A stretch of 64,000 nt of DNA, from the NCBI RefSeq assembly GCF_035825295.1, contig NZ_JAYMGI010000002.1, forward strand, positions 4,221,001 through 4,285,000, written 5' to 3'. This document shows positions 48,086 through 56,850 of the stretch, one piece after another. The position numbers and the translations under genes were made by a program. Below the pieces are notes generated by a model. It did no database searches and was not told the DNA's origin. It saw nothing but the letters and a program-made list of their open reading frames with translations. Source of the stretch: Actinacidiphila sp. DG2A-62 (lineage in GTDB: Bacteria > Actinomycetota > Actinomycetes > Streptomycetales > Streptomycetaceae). Position 1 is the first letter of the stretch, and each line of letters begins with the position of its first letter.

Positions 48086-50026
48086 ATGACCACACTCTCA
48101 TCCGGCCGACACGGTTCCGGGTCAGCCGTCCCCAATCTCCAGCGCGTGGTGCTGCTGCCCGGTGCGGTCCTGATCCTGCTCGGCGCCGGGTGCGCCGCGT
48201 GGCTGGCCGCGGCCGACCCCACCGGGACGCGCCGGCTGGCCGGGCTCGGCGCCGCCCTGGTCGTCGCGCTCGCGGTGCTGCTGGCCGGCGCCGCGAGCGC
48301 GCGCAGCGCCCAGCGCCGGCTCACCGGGTCCGCCTCCGAACTCGACCGCGCCGCGGCTGACATCGCTGCCAGCGTCTCGTACGGCGACGCCCAGCTGCGC
48401 CGCGCGCTGGAGGACCTGCGCCAGGGCCGCGCCCCCGAGCAGCCCGCTCCGCCGACCGAACTGCGCGACGCCACCGGCCGGTTCAAGCCGCTGCTGGAGC
48501 AGCTGGAGTACAGCAGGCTGACCGCGTTCACCGCGCTGACCGAGGCCGCCGACCTGCCCGCGCCCAACGGCGCCGCCTCCCAGCAGGTCACCGTCCTGGT
48601 CAACCTGGCCCGCCGGCTGCAGTCCCTGGTCCACCAGGGCATCCGCATCCTGGACGAGCTGGAGCAGCAGGTGGAGGACCCGGACCTGCTGCGCGGCCTG
48701 TTCGAGGTCGACCACATCGCCACCCGGATCCGCCGCTACGTGGAGAACGTCGCGGTGCTCGGCGGCGAGGTCACCCGCCGCCAGTGGCGCAAGCCGGTGC
48801 CGCTGGCCTCGGTGGTGCGCTCGGCGATCGGCGAGGTCGAGCGGTACTCGCGGGTCAAGCCGGTGCCGCCGATCGACGGCCGGCTCGACGGTGCGGCGGT
48901 CGCCGACGTGGTCCACCTGCTGGCCGAGCTGATCGAGAACGCCACCGCGTTCTCGCCCCCCGGCACCCAGGTCTACGTGCGCACCCAGCAGGTCACCACC
49001 GGCATGGTCATCGAGATCGAGGACCGCGGCCTGGGGCAGCAGCCCGAGGACGAGCGGATGCGCAACTCGCTGCTCGCCAACCCCGAGCGGGTCGAGCTGG
49101 GCGCGCTGCTCAAGGACGGCCGGGTGGGCCTGTACGTGGTCGCGGTGCTGGCCCGCCAGCACAACATCCGGGTCGAGCTGCGGCGCAACCTCTTCGGCGG
49201 CGTCACCAGCCTGGTGCTGCTGCCCAACCCGCTGCTCAGCGCCGACGCCGGCGACGACGAGCAGGGCTCGGTCCCGGCCGAGGACAGCCACGCCAGGGCC
49301 GCCGAGCCGATCGTCGACCGGCGCGCGCAGGCTCCGGCCGCGGGGTACGCCCAGGCGCCGGCCGCGGTGAGCGCTCCGGCGGCGGCGTCAGCGGCGCCGG
49401 CCCAGCCCCAGGCCCAGGCCCAGGCCCAGGCCCAGGCCCAGCCCCAGGCGCCGGCTCCGGCGCAGGCGCGCACCGCGCCGCCCGCGGCGGCGCGGCAGTC
49501 GTCCGTCCCGCAGTCGGCCGTCCCGCAGTCGGCCGTCCCGCAGTCCGCCCTGCCGCAGCAGCAGGCCCCCCGGCCCGGCGCCGAGCCGCAGTCGCCGTAC
49601 CGGCAGCGGTCGGCCCCCCAGCACGGAGCGCCGCAGCACGCGACGCCCCAGCACGCAGCCCCGCAGCACGCGGCACCGCAGCGCGCCGAGCAGCCCGCGG
49701 CGCCGCAGTCGCCGTACGGCGGCGGGCTCGGCGGCGGCGTGATGGGTGCCGCCCCGGCGGGCGGCCGGCCGCCGCTCCCCCAGCGCACCCAGCAGACGCA
49801 CATGGCGCCGCAGTTGCAGCGTCCCCCGGCCGAGCAGGGCGCGTCCGGCGCCGGCGGCTACGGTCAGCAGTCCGACGACGGCGAGTTCACCCCGGCCACC
49901 CCCGGCCTGATGGGCGCCTACCGGCAGGGCGTACGGGCGGCCGAGGAGCAGGCCGTGCAGCCCGGCTACTCCGAGCGGCCCGAACGGTCCGAGCGGTCCG
50001 GACAGCCCGGACGCCCCGGCCACTGA
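48086..50026 (+). CDS. cvnA: Conservon sensor kinase-like protein CvnA
   Basis: Protein of 646 residues; ATG at 48086 with GAGGA upstream. Two membrane helices near the N-terminus (VVLLPGAVLILLGAGCAAWL; LAGLGAALVVALAVLLAGAA), a signalling helix (TALTEAADLPAPNGAASQQV, RRLQSLVHQGIRILDELEQQ), then a GHKL ATPase domain (LLAELIENATAFSPPGTQVY, VIEIEDRGLGQQPEDERMRN, VGLYVVAVLARQHNIRVELR). The last 240 residues are disordered and repetitive (PQHA, VPQSA and AQ units). In conservons CvnA works with B, C and D as a membrane complex resembling G-protein signalling. Confidence 0.94.
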   Translation: MTTLSSGRHGSGSAVPNLQRVVLLPGAVLILLGAGCAAWLAAADPTGTRRLAGLGAALVVALAVLLAGAASARSAQRRLTGSASELDRAAADIAASVSYGDAQLRRALEDLRQGRAPEQPAPPTELRDATGRFKPLLEQLEYSRLTAFTALTEAADLPAPNGAASQQVTVLVNLARRLQSLVHQGIRILDELEQQVEDPDLLRGLFEVDHIATRIRRYVENVAVLGGEVTRRQWRKPVPLASVVRSAIGEVERYSRVKPVPPIDGRLDGAAVADVVHLLAELIENATAFSPPGTQVYVRTQQVTTGMVIEIEDRGLGQQPEDERMRNSLLANPERVELGALLKDGRVGLYVVAVLARQHNIRVELRRNLFGGVTSLVLLPNPLLSADAGDDEQGSVPAEDSHARAAEPIVDRRAQAPAAGYAQAPAAVSAPAAASAAPAQPQAQAQAQAQAQPQAPAPAQARTAPPAAARQSSVPQSAVPQSAVPQSALPQQQAPRPGAEPQSPYRQRSAPQHGAPQHATPQHAAPQHAAPQRAEQPAAPQSPYGGGLGGGVMGAAPAGGRPPLPQRTQQTHMAPQLQRPPAEQGASGAGGYGQQSDDGEFTPATPGLMGAYRQGVRAAEEQAVQPGYSERPERSERSGQPGRPGH

Positions 50027-50167
50027 CCGCAGGAGGTGAGCGGGACCCCCACGCCGTACACCCGCTCACGCCGTCCCCACGCCCCCACGCCGTCCCCCCA
50101 GATCCGCTCCTGATCCGCCCCCCCCGATCCGCGTTTCCCCCGCGTTACGTCCTTAGGAGTTCCACAG

Positions 50168-50581
50168 ATGGCGAGCGACACCACCGGCAGCGACCTCGGG
50201 TGGCTGCTTGAGGATCTCGTCGGCCGGGTCCCCTACACCCGCGCCGCCGTCCTGCTCTCGTCCGACGGCATCAAGCGGGCCGTGCACGGTCTGGACGTCG
50301 AGGGCGCCGACCACCTGTCGGCCGTGGCCTCCGGGCTGTGGTCGATCGTCCGCAGCGCCGGCAAGCACTTCGGCAACGGCCCGCTGGCCCGGCAGGTCGT
50401 CGCCGAGCTGGACGGCGCGCTGATGTTCGTCTCGGCGGCCGGCCAGGGCAGCGTGCTGGCCGTGCTGGCCGCGCCCGAGGCCGACGCCGGCGTACTCGGC
50501 TTCGAGATGAGCCGGATGATCCAGCAGGTGACCAAGAGCCTCGAGACGCCTGCCCGCAACGCGGCGTCCGTGGCCCGGTGA
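50168..50581 (+). CDS. cvnB: Conservon roadblock/LC7 protein CvnB
   Basis: Protein of 137 residues, AGGAG before the ATG. Roadblock/LC7 fold: LGWLLEDLVGRVPYTRAAVL, SSDGIKRAVHGLDVEGADHL, VVAELDGALMFVSAAGQGSV, and LGFEMSRMIQQVTKSLETPA. Roadblock proteins regulate small GTPases; here the partner is CvnD. Stop overlaps the cvnC GTG. Confidence 0.95.
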   Translation: MASDTTGSDLGWLLEDLVGRVPYTRAAVLLSSDGIKRAVHGLDVEGADHLSAVASGLWSIVRSAGKHFGNGPLARQVVAELDGALMFVSAAGQGSVLAVLAAPEADAGVLGFEMSRMIQQVTKSLETPARNAASVAR

Positions 50582-51126
50582 ACCGGGCGGAGGGGCGGGG
50601 CCGCGCCGGCGGTTCCGGCAGAGAGGGCCACGACGGCCGGTTCGGCCGCGACGGGTTACTCGGCGGGCGGGACGCGCTGTCCGGACGGGAGGGGCTGTCC
50701 GGACGCGACGCCCTGCTCGGCCGGGAGCGGCGTTCCGCCCAGGAGCGCCGGGACGGCCGCACCGACGCCGACTGGCTCGACGCGGACGCCGGACGGCTGG
50801 TCCGCCCGTACACCGTCAGCGGCGGCCGCACCAAGCCGACCGTGGCCCTGGACCTGCTGTCGATGGTCCGGGCCACCGGCCGGGCGCTGAAGGTCGACCT
50901 CAGCCCGGAGCACAGCCTGGCGCTCGACCTCAGCCGCGCCCCGGTGACCGTCGCCGAGATCGGCGCCCACCTCAAACTGCCCGTCGCGGTCGCCAAGATC
51001 CTGCTGTCCGACCTGATCGACCAAGGGGCCGTGACGGCCCGTCCGCCCGACCCGGCCGCCGACCCCGCGGACCGGGACATCCTGCAGAGAGTGCTCGATG
51101 GCCTACACAAACGACTACTGCAGTGA
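50578..51126 (+). CDS. cvnC: Conservon DUF742 protein CvnC
   Basis: Protein of 182 residues from the GTG overlapping the cvnB stop. The first 65 residues are Gly/Arg/Asp-rich with short repeats (SGREGLSGRDALLGRER), unusually long for the family. Then the DUF742 domain: RLVRPYTVSGGRTKPTVALD, LSRAPVTVAEIGAHLKLPVA, VAKILLSDLIDQGAVTARPP. It overlaps cvnD by 29 nt. Confidence 0.93.
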   Translation: MNRAEGRGRAGGSGREGHDGRFGRDGLLGGRDALSGREGLSGRDALLGRERRSAQERRDGRTDADWLDADAGRLVRPYTVSGGRTKPTVALDLLSMVRATGRALKVDLSPEHSLALDLSRAPVTVAEIGAHLKLPVAVAKILLSDLIDQGAVTARPPDPAADPADRDILQRVLDGLHKRLLQ

Positions 51127-51700
51127 CGACGCCGACTCCTACCCGCAGCCGCTGAAGATCCTGGTGGCCGGCGGGTTCGGGGTCGGGAAGACCACCTTCG
51201 TCGGAGCTGCCAGCGAGATCGAGCCGCTGAGCACGGAGGAGACGGTCACGGTGGCCAGCGCGGGCACCGACCGTCTCGACGGCGTGTCCAACAAGACCAC
51301 CACCACCGTCGCGATGGACTTCGGCCGCATCACGCTGGACGACCAGTACATCCTGTACCTCTTCGGCACGCCGGGCCAGGACCGCTTCTGGTTCATGTGG
51401 GACGAGCTGTCCAACGGCGCGCTCGGAGCGGTGGTCCTGGCCGACACCCGCCGGCTCGTGGACTGCTTCGACGCCGTGGACTTCTTCGAGAGCCGCGGCA
51501 TACGGTTCCTGGTCGCCGTCAACGAGTTCGACGGCTCCTACACCTACACCCCCGACGAGGTGCGCGGCGCCCTCGCGCTGGCCCCGCACGTGCCGGTCGT
51601 GCTCTGCGACGCCCGACAGGCCAGCTCCTCCACCCACGTGCTGATCGACCTCGTCACGCACCTCCTCCAGGCCACCGCCGTGGCACAACCCGCCCACTGA
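51098..51700 (+). CDS. cvnD: Conservon GTP/ATP-binding protein CvnD
   Basis: Protein of 200 residues. G1 VAGGFGVGKTTFVGAASEIE (about 25), switch region TTTTVAMDFGRITLDDQY, G3 FGTPGQDRFWFMWDELSNGA, and VAVNEFDGSYTYTP in place of NKxD. Small Ras-like nucleotide switch acting with CvnB. Part of the cvn operon. Confidence 0.95.
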   Translation: MAYTNDYCSDDADSYPQPLKILVAGGFGVGKTTFVGAASEIEPLSTEETVTVASAGTDRLDGVSNKTTTTVAMDFGRITLDDQYILYLFGTPGQDRFWFMWDELSNGALGAVVLADTRRLVDCFDAVDFFESRGIRFLVAVNEFDGSYTYTPDEVRGALALAPHVPVVLCDARQASSSTHVLIDLVTHLLQATAVAQPAH

Positions 51701-51714
51701 CCGGAAGCGCCGCT

Positions 51715-52275
51715 ATGACATTCGACCCGGCCAACCGCATGGCCATCCCCGAAGAAGACCCGGCCGCCGCGCAGACGCGCAACGAGCGCCTGCGCGCGAT
51801 GGGCGTCACCGACCAGCCGTTCCCCGAACTGGACGCGATCGCCGAGCAGTTGAGGGAGATCACCGGTGCCTCGTACGCCATGGTGAACTTCGTTATCGAC
51901 GGCCGGCAGTACTTCGCCGGGCTGTCCACCCCCAGCGGGCCGCAGACGCTGGAGACCGGTGGCGCGGAGCCCGGCCGCGAGATGGAGCTGGACCAGGGCT
52001 TCTGCCCGCACGTGGTCAGCCGCGGCACCGCGCTGCCGCTGGCCGACGTGTGCGCGTACCCGCGGTTCGCGGGCAACCGGGTCGTGGACGAGCTGGGCGT
52101 GCGCACCTACCTGGGCGCGCCGGTCAAGGACCCGTCGTCCGGGGTGACGCTGGGCACGGTGTGCGTGATCGACACCGAGCCGATCCCGTGGACCAAGCAG
52201 GACGTGGAGAACATCAAGGGCGTGGCCGAGCAGGTCACGACGGTGCTGCAGCGCCACGAGCGGGGACAGGCGTAA
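51715..52275 (+). CDS. GAF domain sensor protein of the conservon
   Basis: Protein of 186 residues, 14 bp after cvnD. GAF fold: FPELDAIAEQLREITGASYA, MVNFVIDGRQYFAGLSTPSG, LDQGFCPHVVSRGTALPLAD, VRTYLGAPVKDPSSGVTLGT, VCVIDTEPIPWTKQDVENIK. Some conservons carry such an extra gene (GAF or P450). The Cys in QGFCPHV is typical of this group. Probable ligand or redox sensing input to the cvn complex. Confidence 0.9.
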   Translation: MTFDPANRMAIPEEDPAAAQTRNERLRAMGVTDQPFPELDAIAEQLREITGASYAMVNFVIDGRQYFAGLSTPSGPQTLETGGAEPGREMELDQGFCPHVVSRGTALPLADVCAYPRFAGNRVVDELGVRTYLGAPVKDPSSGVTLGTVCVIDTEPIPWTKQDVENIKGVAEQVTTVLQRHERGQA

Positions 52276-52449
52276 CTCCCGTCCCCGCGGGGTCGGTTCG
52301 CGCCGCAGGCTGCTCCGCGCCGCGGGCCGGTCCCGCGGGGCGGTTCGCGCCGGGTGCCGGGCGGAGTGCGGTCCGCCGGGGGCCCGGCGCGTTCTCGCGA
52401 GCAGGGTCGGCGGGGCGGGGCCCGGCGTGGCCGGCGGAGGCCGGGCGGG

Positions 52450-53664
52450 TCAGAAGGTGAGGCCGGCCTTGACGGAGTCGTCCAGGCGGACCAGGTCGGA
52501 CAGGCGCTGCGACCACTGGCCCTTGTCCAGGCCGAGCGCGACCTCGCCGAGCCGCAGCAGCTGGACGTCCGAGGTGCCGGCCGGCGCGAAGATGTGGTGC
52601 GCGTCGCGCAGGTAGCGCTCCACCGGGGTGTCGGTGAACAGCCCGCTGGCCGCGTGCACCTCCATCGCCGCCCGGGCCGAGTCCAGCGCCAGCTCCACGT
52701 TGATCAGCTTGGCGTTCATCAGCTCCGCGTCGCACGGCTCGCCTTCGTCCAGCAGGTGCGCCGCGTGGTACGCCGCCAGCCGCGCGGTCATCAGCCGCGA
52801 CTGCATCTTGCCGATCTTCAGCTTCACCGGCCCCACGTCGTACAGCGGCTTGCCGTAGCGGTGCCGCTCGGAGACGAACGTCGCGGTCTCCTCGACCAGC
52901 GCCTGGTGGATGCCGAGCGAGACGGCGGTGAGATTCGGCCGTCCGTACAGCACGCTGGAGGAGTACGCGACGGGCAGGCCGTCGCCCTCGCGGCCGAGCA
53001 GGTTCGCGGCCGGGACCCGGCAGTTGTCGAAGATCAGTTCGCCGAAGCTGAAGCCGTGCAGGCCCATGGCCGGTTTGTGCTCGCCGAGCGAGAAGCCGGG
53101 GCGGTCGGATTCGACCAGGAAGGCCGAAAGTCCCTTGGAGCCGGGGCCGGTTCGCACCACCACGCCGTGCAGGTCGCCGACGTGGCTGTTGCCCACGAAG
53201 ACCTTGCTGCCGTTGAGGATGTAGTCGTCGCCGTCACGCACCGCGGTCGCCGCCATGCCCAGCACATGGCCGCCGGAGCCGGTCTCGGTGACCGCGATGG
53301 TCGGCAGGCAGTCGCCGGAGGCGATCCTGGGCAGCCACTGCCACTTCTGCGCCTCGGAGCCGAAGTGCACGATCTTCGCCACACCGAGCTGCGAGGCCTG
53401 CACCATCGCGCCCATCGCGCCGCTGACCCGTGACAGCTCCTCGATGATGATGGTCTTGGCGAGGTGGCCCATGCCCATCCCGCCGTACTTGCGCGCGATG
53501 GTGACGCCGATCCAGCCCTGCCGGGCTATCCGGCGCGAGAGTTCGTACTCGACGGCCTTGGCGGCCTCCATCTGCGGGATCAGCGGGCGGACTTCTTCCT
53601 CGGCGAATACCCGGACTTCCTGTCGGAGTCGATCGTGACGCTTCGTGGTGAAGTACCCGCTCAC
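52450..53664 (-). CDS. Acyl-CoA dehydrogenase family protein
   Basis: Protein of 404 residues from the GTG at 53664, preceded by AGGGAGA. FAD-dependent dehydrogenase fold: N-terminal helices (RLRQEVRVFAEEEVRPLIPQ), middle barrel (LPTIAVTETGSGGHVLGMAA, GDDYILNGSKVFVGNSHVGD), then ERHRYGKPLYDVGPVKLKIG and the C-terminal MEVHAASGLFTDTPVERYLR, DAHHIFAPAGTSDVQLLRLG. The usual catalytic Glu position is hard to place. This subgroup often acts in secondary metabolism on carrier-bound acyl groups. No pathway genes are adjacent. Confidence 0.88.
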   Translation of the reverse strand: MSGYFTTKRHDRLRQEVRVFAEEEVRPLIPQMEAAKAVEYELSRRIARQGWIGVTIARKYGGMGMGHLAKTIIIEELSRVSGAMGAMVQASQLGVAKIVHFGSEAQKWQWLPRIASGDCLPTIAVTETGSGGHVLGMAATAVRDGDDYILNGSKVFVGNSHVGDLHGVVVRTGPGSKGLSAFLVESDRPGFSLGEHKPAMGLHGFSFGELIFDNCRVPAANLLGREGDGLPVAYSSSVLYGRPNLTAVSLGIHQALVEETATFVSERHRYGKPLYDVGPVKLKIGKMQSRLMTARLAAYHAAHLLDEGEPCDAELMNAKLINVELALDSARAAMEVHAASGLFTDTPVERYLRDAHHIFAPAGTSDVQLLRLGEVALGLDKGQWSQRLSDLVRLDDSVKAGLTF

Positions 53665-53975
53665 ACTATCTCTCCCTATTTGTCCACCTGCCCGCCACGG
53701 GTTCTGCGAGCAGTCAGCCACCCCCGTCGCCACCCGGTCGCGCGGACCCGTTCTGGCTGGAACAGGTCGACCCATCAATGGTGGTGACTCCATCAAGTCG
53801 ATACAAGATCGCTCAGCGGATTGGCTGGATCTGGGCGAATCAGTGCGTGATTAGGTTCAAGTTCTGATTATTGCGGGCGGCGGTTCGAGGCGTGTGTTTC
53901 GGGGGCGGGACGCGCGAATTCGAGCAAAGGTTCGAAAAAAGTGGGTGGGCCGCAATACAGTGGGGTGGGCCGCAT
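53665..53975. other. Intergenic region upstream of acyl-CoA dehydrogenase
   Basis: 311 bp and comparatively AT-rich between 53780 and 53870. Contains dyad AATCA-GTGCG-TGATT at 53838-53852 and an imperfect 20-bp direct repeat (GGGTGGGCCGCA...) at about 53943 and 53963. It holds the promoter of the dehydrogenase. No coding signal seen. Confidence 0.5.
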
Positions 53976-55004
53976 TCAGCGTGCCGTGAGGGGGCGCAGG
54001 GCGAGTTCGAGCGCGCGGCGGGCACGGTCGCGGCGGTTCCCGCGGCGCAGCAGCCGGGCCATGTCCCGCTCCGAGGGCTCGACGTAGAGGACGAAGTCGC
54101 GGTGCCGGAAGACCCCGGACCGGCCGGCCACCTCGCGGACCGCCTCGCGGACCGCGGTGAGCCGTTCGGGCGCGAGGGCGAGCGGCGCCTCGCGCGGCTG
54201 GTGGCGCGCGCCGATGGGGTAGTCGCGGCCGTCCCGGCGGGTCATCTCCACGTGGGCGCCGAGGACTTGGGTGATCTTGCGGTGCCGGGCGAAGTCGACC
54301 ATGCGGTCGAGCGAGGCGGCGAACGCCGGGGCGTCGTCGATGTAGAGCCGCCCCGGGAGCACGGTGTCGCCGGTCAGCAGGAAGCCCGTGCGCGGGTCGT
54401 ACAGCGTGATCGCCGACTCGTGGTGCCCGGGTGTGGCCAGAACCTCCAACCTCCGGTCGCCGAGTTCGAGTTCGGCGATCGCGGTGGGCCAGGGGACGCC
54501 GCCCGGGCCGAACCCGAAGTACTCGCGGACCGCGTCCGCGTCGCGCCCGACGACGGTGGTGCCCGGCCAGGCGAACTGCCCGTCGCCGGCCACGTGGTCG
54601 TTGTGGCCGTGGCTGTGCGCGACCACGAGTCCGTACGGCTGGGCGCCGCGGCGCGGATGACGGTCCAGCCAGTCGTCGATGAGCGCGTCGACGGTGGCCC
54701 GCAGCGGGAACAGGCCCGGGTCCTCGGTCGCGCCGGTGTCGAGCAGCAGCGCGCGGTCGTCGCCGAAGAGCAGGTAGAGGAACGGCGCCTCGTAGGTCAG
54801 GACCTTGCTCTGGCGGAGTACGACGGTGTGCTCGTCGTGACGGTGCACCTGGATCGGCGGCTCGGGCCGCGGTCCCCCGGGACGCCGTCCGAGCAACGGC
54901 CGCCGCCACGCGGCCACTCCGTGGTTCCAGCGGACGTCGAGAGCGTCCGCGGTGGATGTGCCGGCGGCGTGGGCAAGTGGGCCGTGAGCGTCGGGGAGCG
55001 GCAT
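53976..55004 (-). CDS. MBL-fold metallo-hydrolase
   Basis: Protein of 342 residues, GGAGGAG before the ATG. Metallo-beta-lactamase fold: LYLLFGDDRALLLDTGATED, metal motif VVAHSHGHNDHVAGDGQF (HxHxDH type, about 128), ATPGHHESAITLYDPRTGFL, LTGDTVLPGRLYIDD, and LGAHVEMTRR. The C-terminal RHRDFVLYVEPSERDMARLL is variable. Hydrolase of unknown substrate; two metals expected. Confidence 0.9.
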   Translation of the reverse strand: MPLPDAHGPLAHAAGTSTADALDVRWNHGVAAWRRPLLGRRPGGPRPEPPIQVHRHDEHTVVLRQSKVLTYEAPFLYLLFGDDRALLLDTGATEDPGLFPLRATVDALIDDWLDRHPRRGAQPYGLVVAHSHGHNDHVAGDGQFAWPGTTVVGRDADAVREYFGFGPGGVPWPTAIAELELGDRRLEVLATPGHHESAITLYDPRTGFLLTGDTVLPGRLYIDDAPAFAASLDRMVDFARHRKITQVLGAHVEMTRRDGRDYPIGARHQPREAPLALAPERLTAVREAVREVAGRSGVFRHRDFVLYVEPSERDMARLLRRGNRRDRARRALELALRPLTAR

Positions 55005-55452
55005 GGGCGGGCTCCTCCCGGGCGCGGGGTGGGCGGGTGCGGTACGGGTGGCGGTGGTGCGGGTGGCGGTGGTGCGGGTGCGGGTGGCGGCGGTCGCTCG
55101 GTGTCATCAAGGGTGGCGTGCGTTCGCCGGTGCAGCAAGTGCCGTGTGAGCCGAACGCGGCGCCGGACCCGGCGTACGCGGCCGACGGGACGACGTGGAC
55201 GCCGCGTTGGGCCCGGCGCCCGGCGGAGGGGCGGTAGCCGCACGGGGCCGACGGCGGGGAGCGGCGTACGGGAGCAGCCGCACGGGCAGCCGCGCAGAAG
55301 GAGTCACAAGTGGGTGCTCTCCCGGCCAACTGCGCCCGGTTGACCGGAATATGCCCCCGGCCCAGCGTGGGATCTGCTGTGATGGCGCCTGCACGAACCG
55401 TAACCGGTGCAGCCGCGACCGGAGCAGCCGGAGGAGCTGGAGGAGCCCTCGC
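55005..55452. repeat. Intergenic region with GC-rich tandem repeats
   Basis: 448 bp between the MBL gene (minus) and a 100-aa gene (plus). About 55036-55093 is a 15-bp tandem repeat (GTGCGGGTGGCGGTG-like, three to four copies). Open frames beyond it are shadows with no family match. The plus-strand promoter should lie at the 3' end. Confidence 0.5.
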
Positions 55453-55755
55453 ATGGACCGGGAAGACGACCGCCGCCTCACCTCGCTCGCACCGGACATA
55501 TCGCGGGTCACCGTCGATCTGCTGCGCCGGACCGTGGGCCTGGAGCCGGCCGAGTTCATCCCCCAACGCGCCCTGGACACCGCCGATTCCGTGCTCGCCA
55601 GCCACGGCACGGACGGCCTGCGGGTGCTCGCGATCAGCCTGGCCGGCTGGACCGCCGTCCTGATCGAGCAGAACGCCGCGCTGTCCGGGCGGACGCAGGA
55701 AGCGGTGCTGGACGACATCGACCTGACGTGCATGGAGGCGAACTCCGTGGAGTAG
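55453..55755 (+). CDS. Conserved hypothetical 100-aa protein
   Basis: MDREDDRRLTSLAPDISRVT, VDLLRRTVGLEPAEFIPQRA, LDTADSVLASHGTDGLRVLA, ISLAGWTAVLIEQNAALSGR, TQEAVLDDIDLTCMEANSVE. Probably all-helical and cytosolic, GGAGGAGC upstream. No recognised family. Confidence 0.62.
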   Translation: MDREDDRRLTSLAPDISRVTVDLLRRTVGLEPAEFIPQRALDTADSVLASHGTDGLRVLAISLAGWTAVLIEQNAALSGRTQEAVLDDIDLTCMEANSVE

Positions 55756-55927
55756 GACGCGGATCGGCTGCGCTCGGGGTGCGGCCCCGGACCGAGCTGA
55801 CGGGTGGCGCGCAAGACGCGTCCGGGGCGCGCTCAGACCGCGTCCAGCCGGCGCTCAGGCCGCGTTTGCCGCGCAGTGCCGGGACCGCGCAGCCCCGGCC
55901 CCGGTCGCGGCTGCGTCCGGCCGGCGC

Positions 55928-56690
55928 TCAGGCCGCGTCCGCCGGTGGAGGGAAGTGCGGGATCGCGGTGCTGGGGTCGGTGCCGTTCAGCGCGAGGGCG
56001 ATCACGAAGCCGGCGACCTCCTCCAGTTGGCGGGCCCGGTCGAGTCCGCCGAGGACCACCGGGCGTGCGCCGACGTCGCGCACCAGTTGTGCCACGGTCT
56101 CCAGCGCGGCGGGGTCGTCGCCGGCCAGGACGACGCTGACGGTGCGGGCGGGCGCGGGCGGCGCGTCCGGGGCCGCTCCCCGGGAAGCGGCACGTCCGGG
56201 GCCGCTCCCCCGGGACGCCGCCGGGGCCTCCGCCGGGTCCTCCGCCGGACCCGCTGCCGGCTGCGGGCCGTTCCGGCACCCACTGCGCGCTCGGGAAGAG
56301 GTGGAACCCCTTGACCACCCGCGCGCCCGGCGCCCACTGCGCCACGTACTGCGCCGCCGACCGCCCCTCCTCCGGCAGCAGCACGCCGACGCCGTGCTCG
56401 ACCGCGTTCGTCAGGTCGATCAGCGGGACGCCCTCGAACGCGCCCCGCTCCGCGCCCGCCGCCCGCAGCGCCTCGGGCACGCCCTGCCACGCCACCGCGA
56501 GCAGCACGGCGTCCTGCCCGCCCGCGACCTCCTCCAGCCGTACGGCCTCGGCACCGCCGCCGATCCGCGCGGCCGCGGCGACCGCGTTGCCGTACGACCG
56601 GCCCCCGATCCGTACCGCGTGCCCCGCGCCCGCCCACGCCGCGCCCAGCGCGACGGCCATCCCGCCCGTACCCACGATTCCGATGCGCAT
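55928..56690 (-). pseudogene. NADPH-dependent F420 reductase-like protein (two one-base frameshifts)
   Basis: GGAGGT before the ATG. N-terminal Rossmann fold RIGIVGTGGMAVALGAAWAG, then VRIGGRSYGNAVAAAARIGG, DAVLLAVAWQGVPEALRAAG, PLIDLTNAVEHGVGVLLPEE, VVKGFHLFPSAQWVPERP. The frame is lost twice, at C runs 56207-56211 and 56178-56181, each inside one copy of a 29-30 bp tandem repeat. The end is then readable as VSVVLAGDDPAALETVAQLV, RPVVLGGLDRARQLEEVAGF, VIALALNGTDPSTAIPHF. Adding one base at each gives 765 nt, 254 residues. Belongs to the F420:NADP oxidoreductase-like family. Divergent from an HxlR gene. Confidence 0.82.
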
Positions 56691-56813
56691 CGCGTACCTC
56701 CGAGTGTTCGCTGCTTGCTGATCGCCGCCTGCCGCGCGCAGATCCCTGACCCGCCGATCCGCGGCCCGTGCGGCGTCCCCGCCGGGGCGGCCACCGTAGG
56801 CAGACCGATACGA

Positions 56814-56823
56814 ACCGATCGGT
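56814..56823. promoter_or_regulatory. Palindrome ACCGATCGGT
   Basis: Perfect 10-bp palindrome in the divergent region between the F420-type reductase and the HxlR gene, preceded by another ACCGAT at 56803-56808. Candidate HxlR site. Confidence 0.45.
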
Positions 56824-56850
56824 AGGCGCGGGGTCGGGGAGGATGGGGGC

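Noticed and set aside
55310..55663. Open frames across 55195-55663 other than the 100-aa gene
   Set aside because: Out-of-frame shadows of the 100-aa gene and of GC-rich repeats, with no ribosome-binding site.
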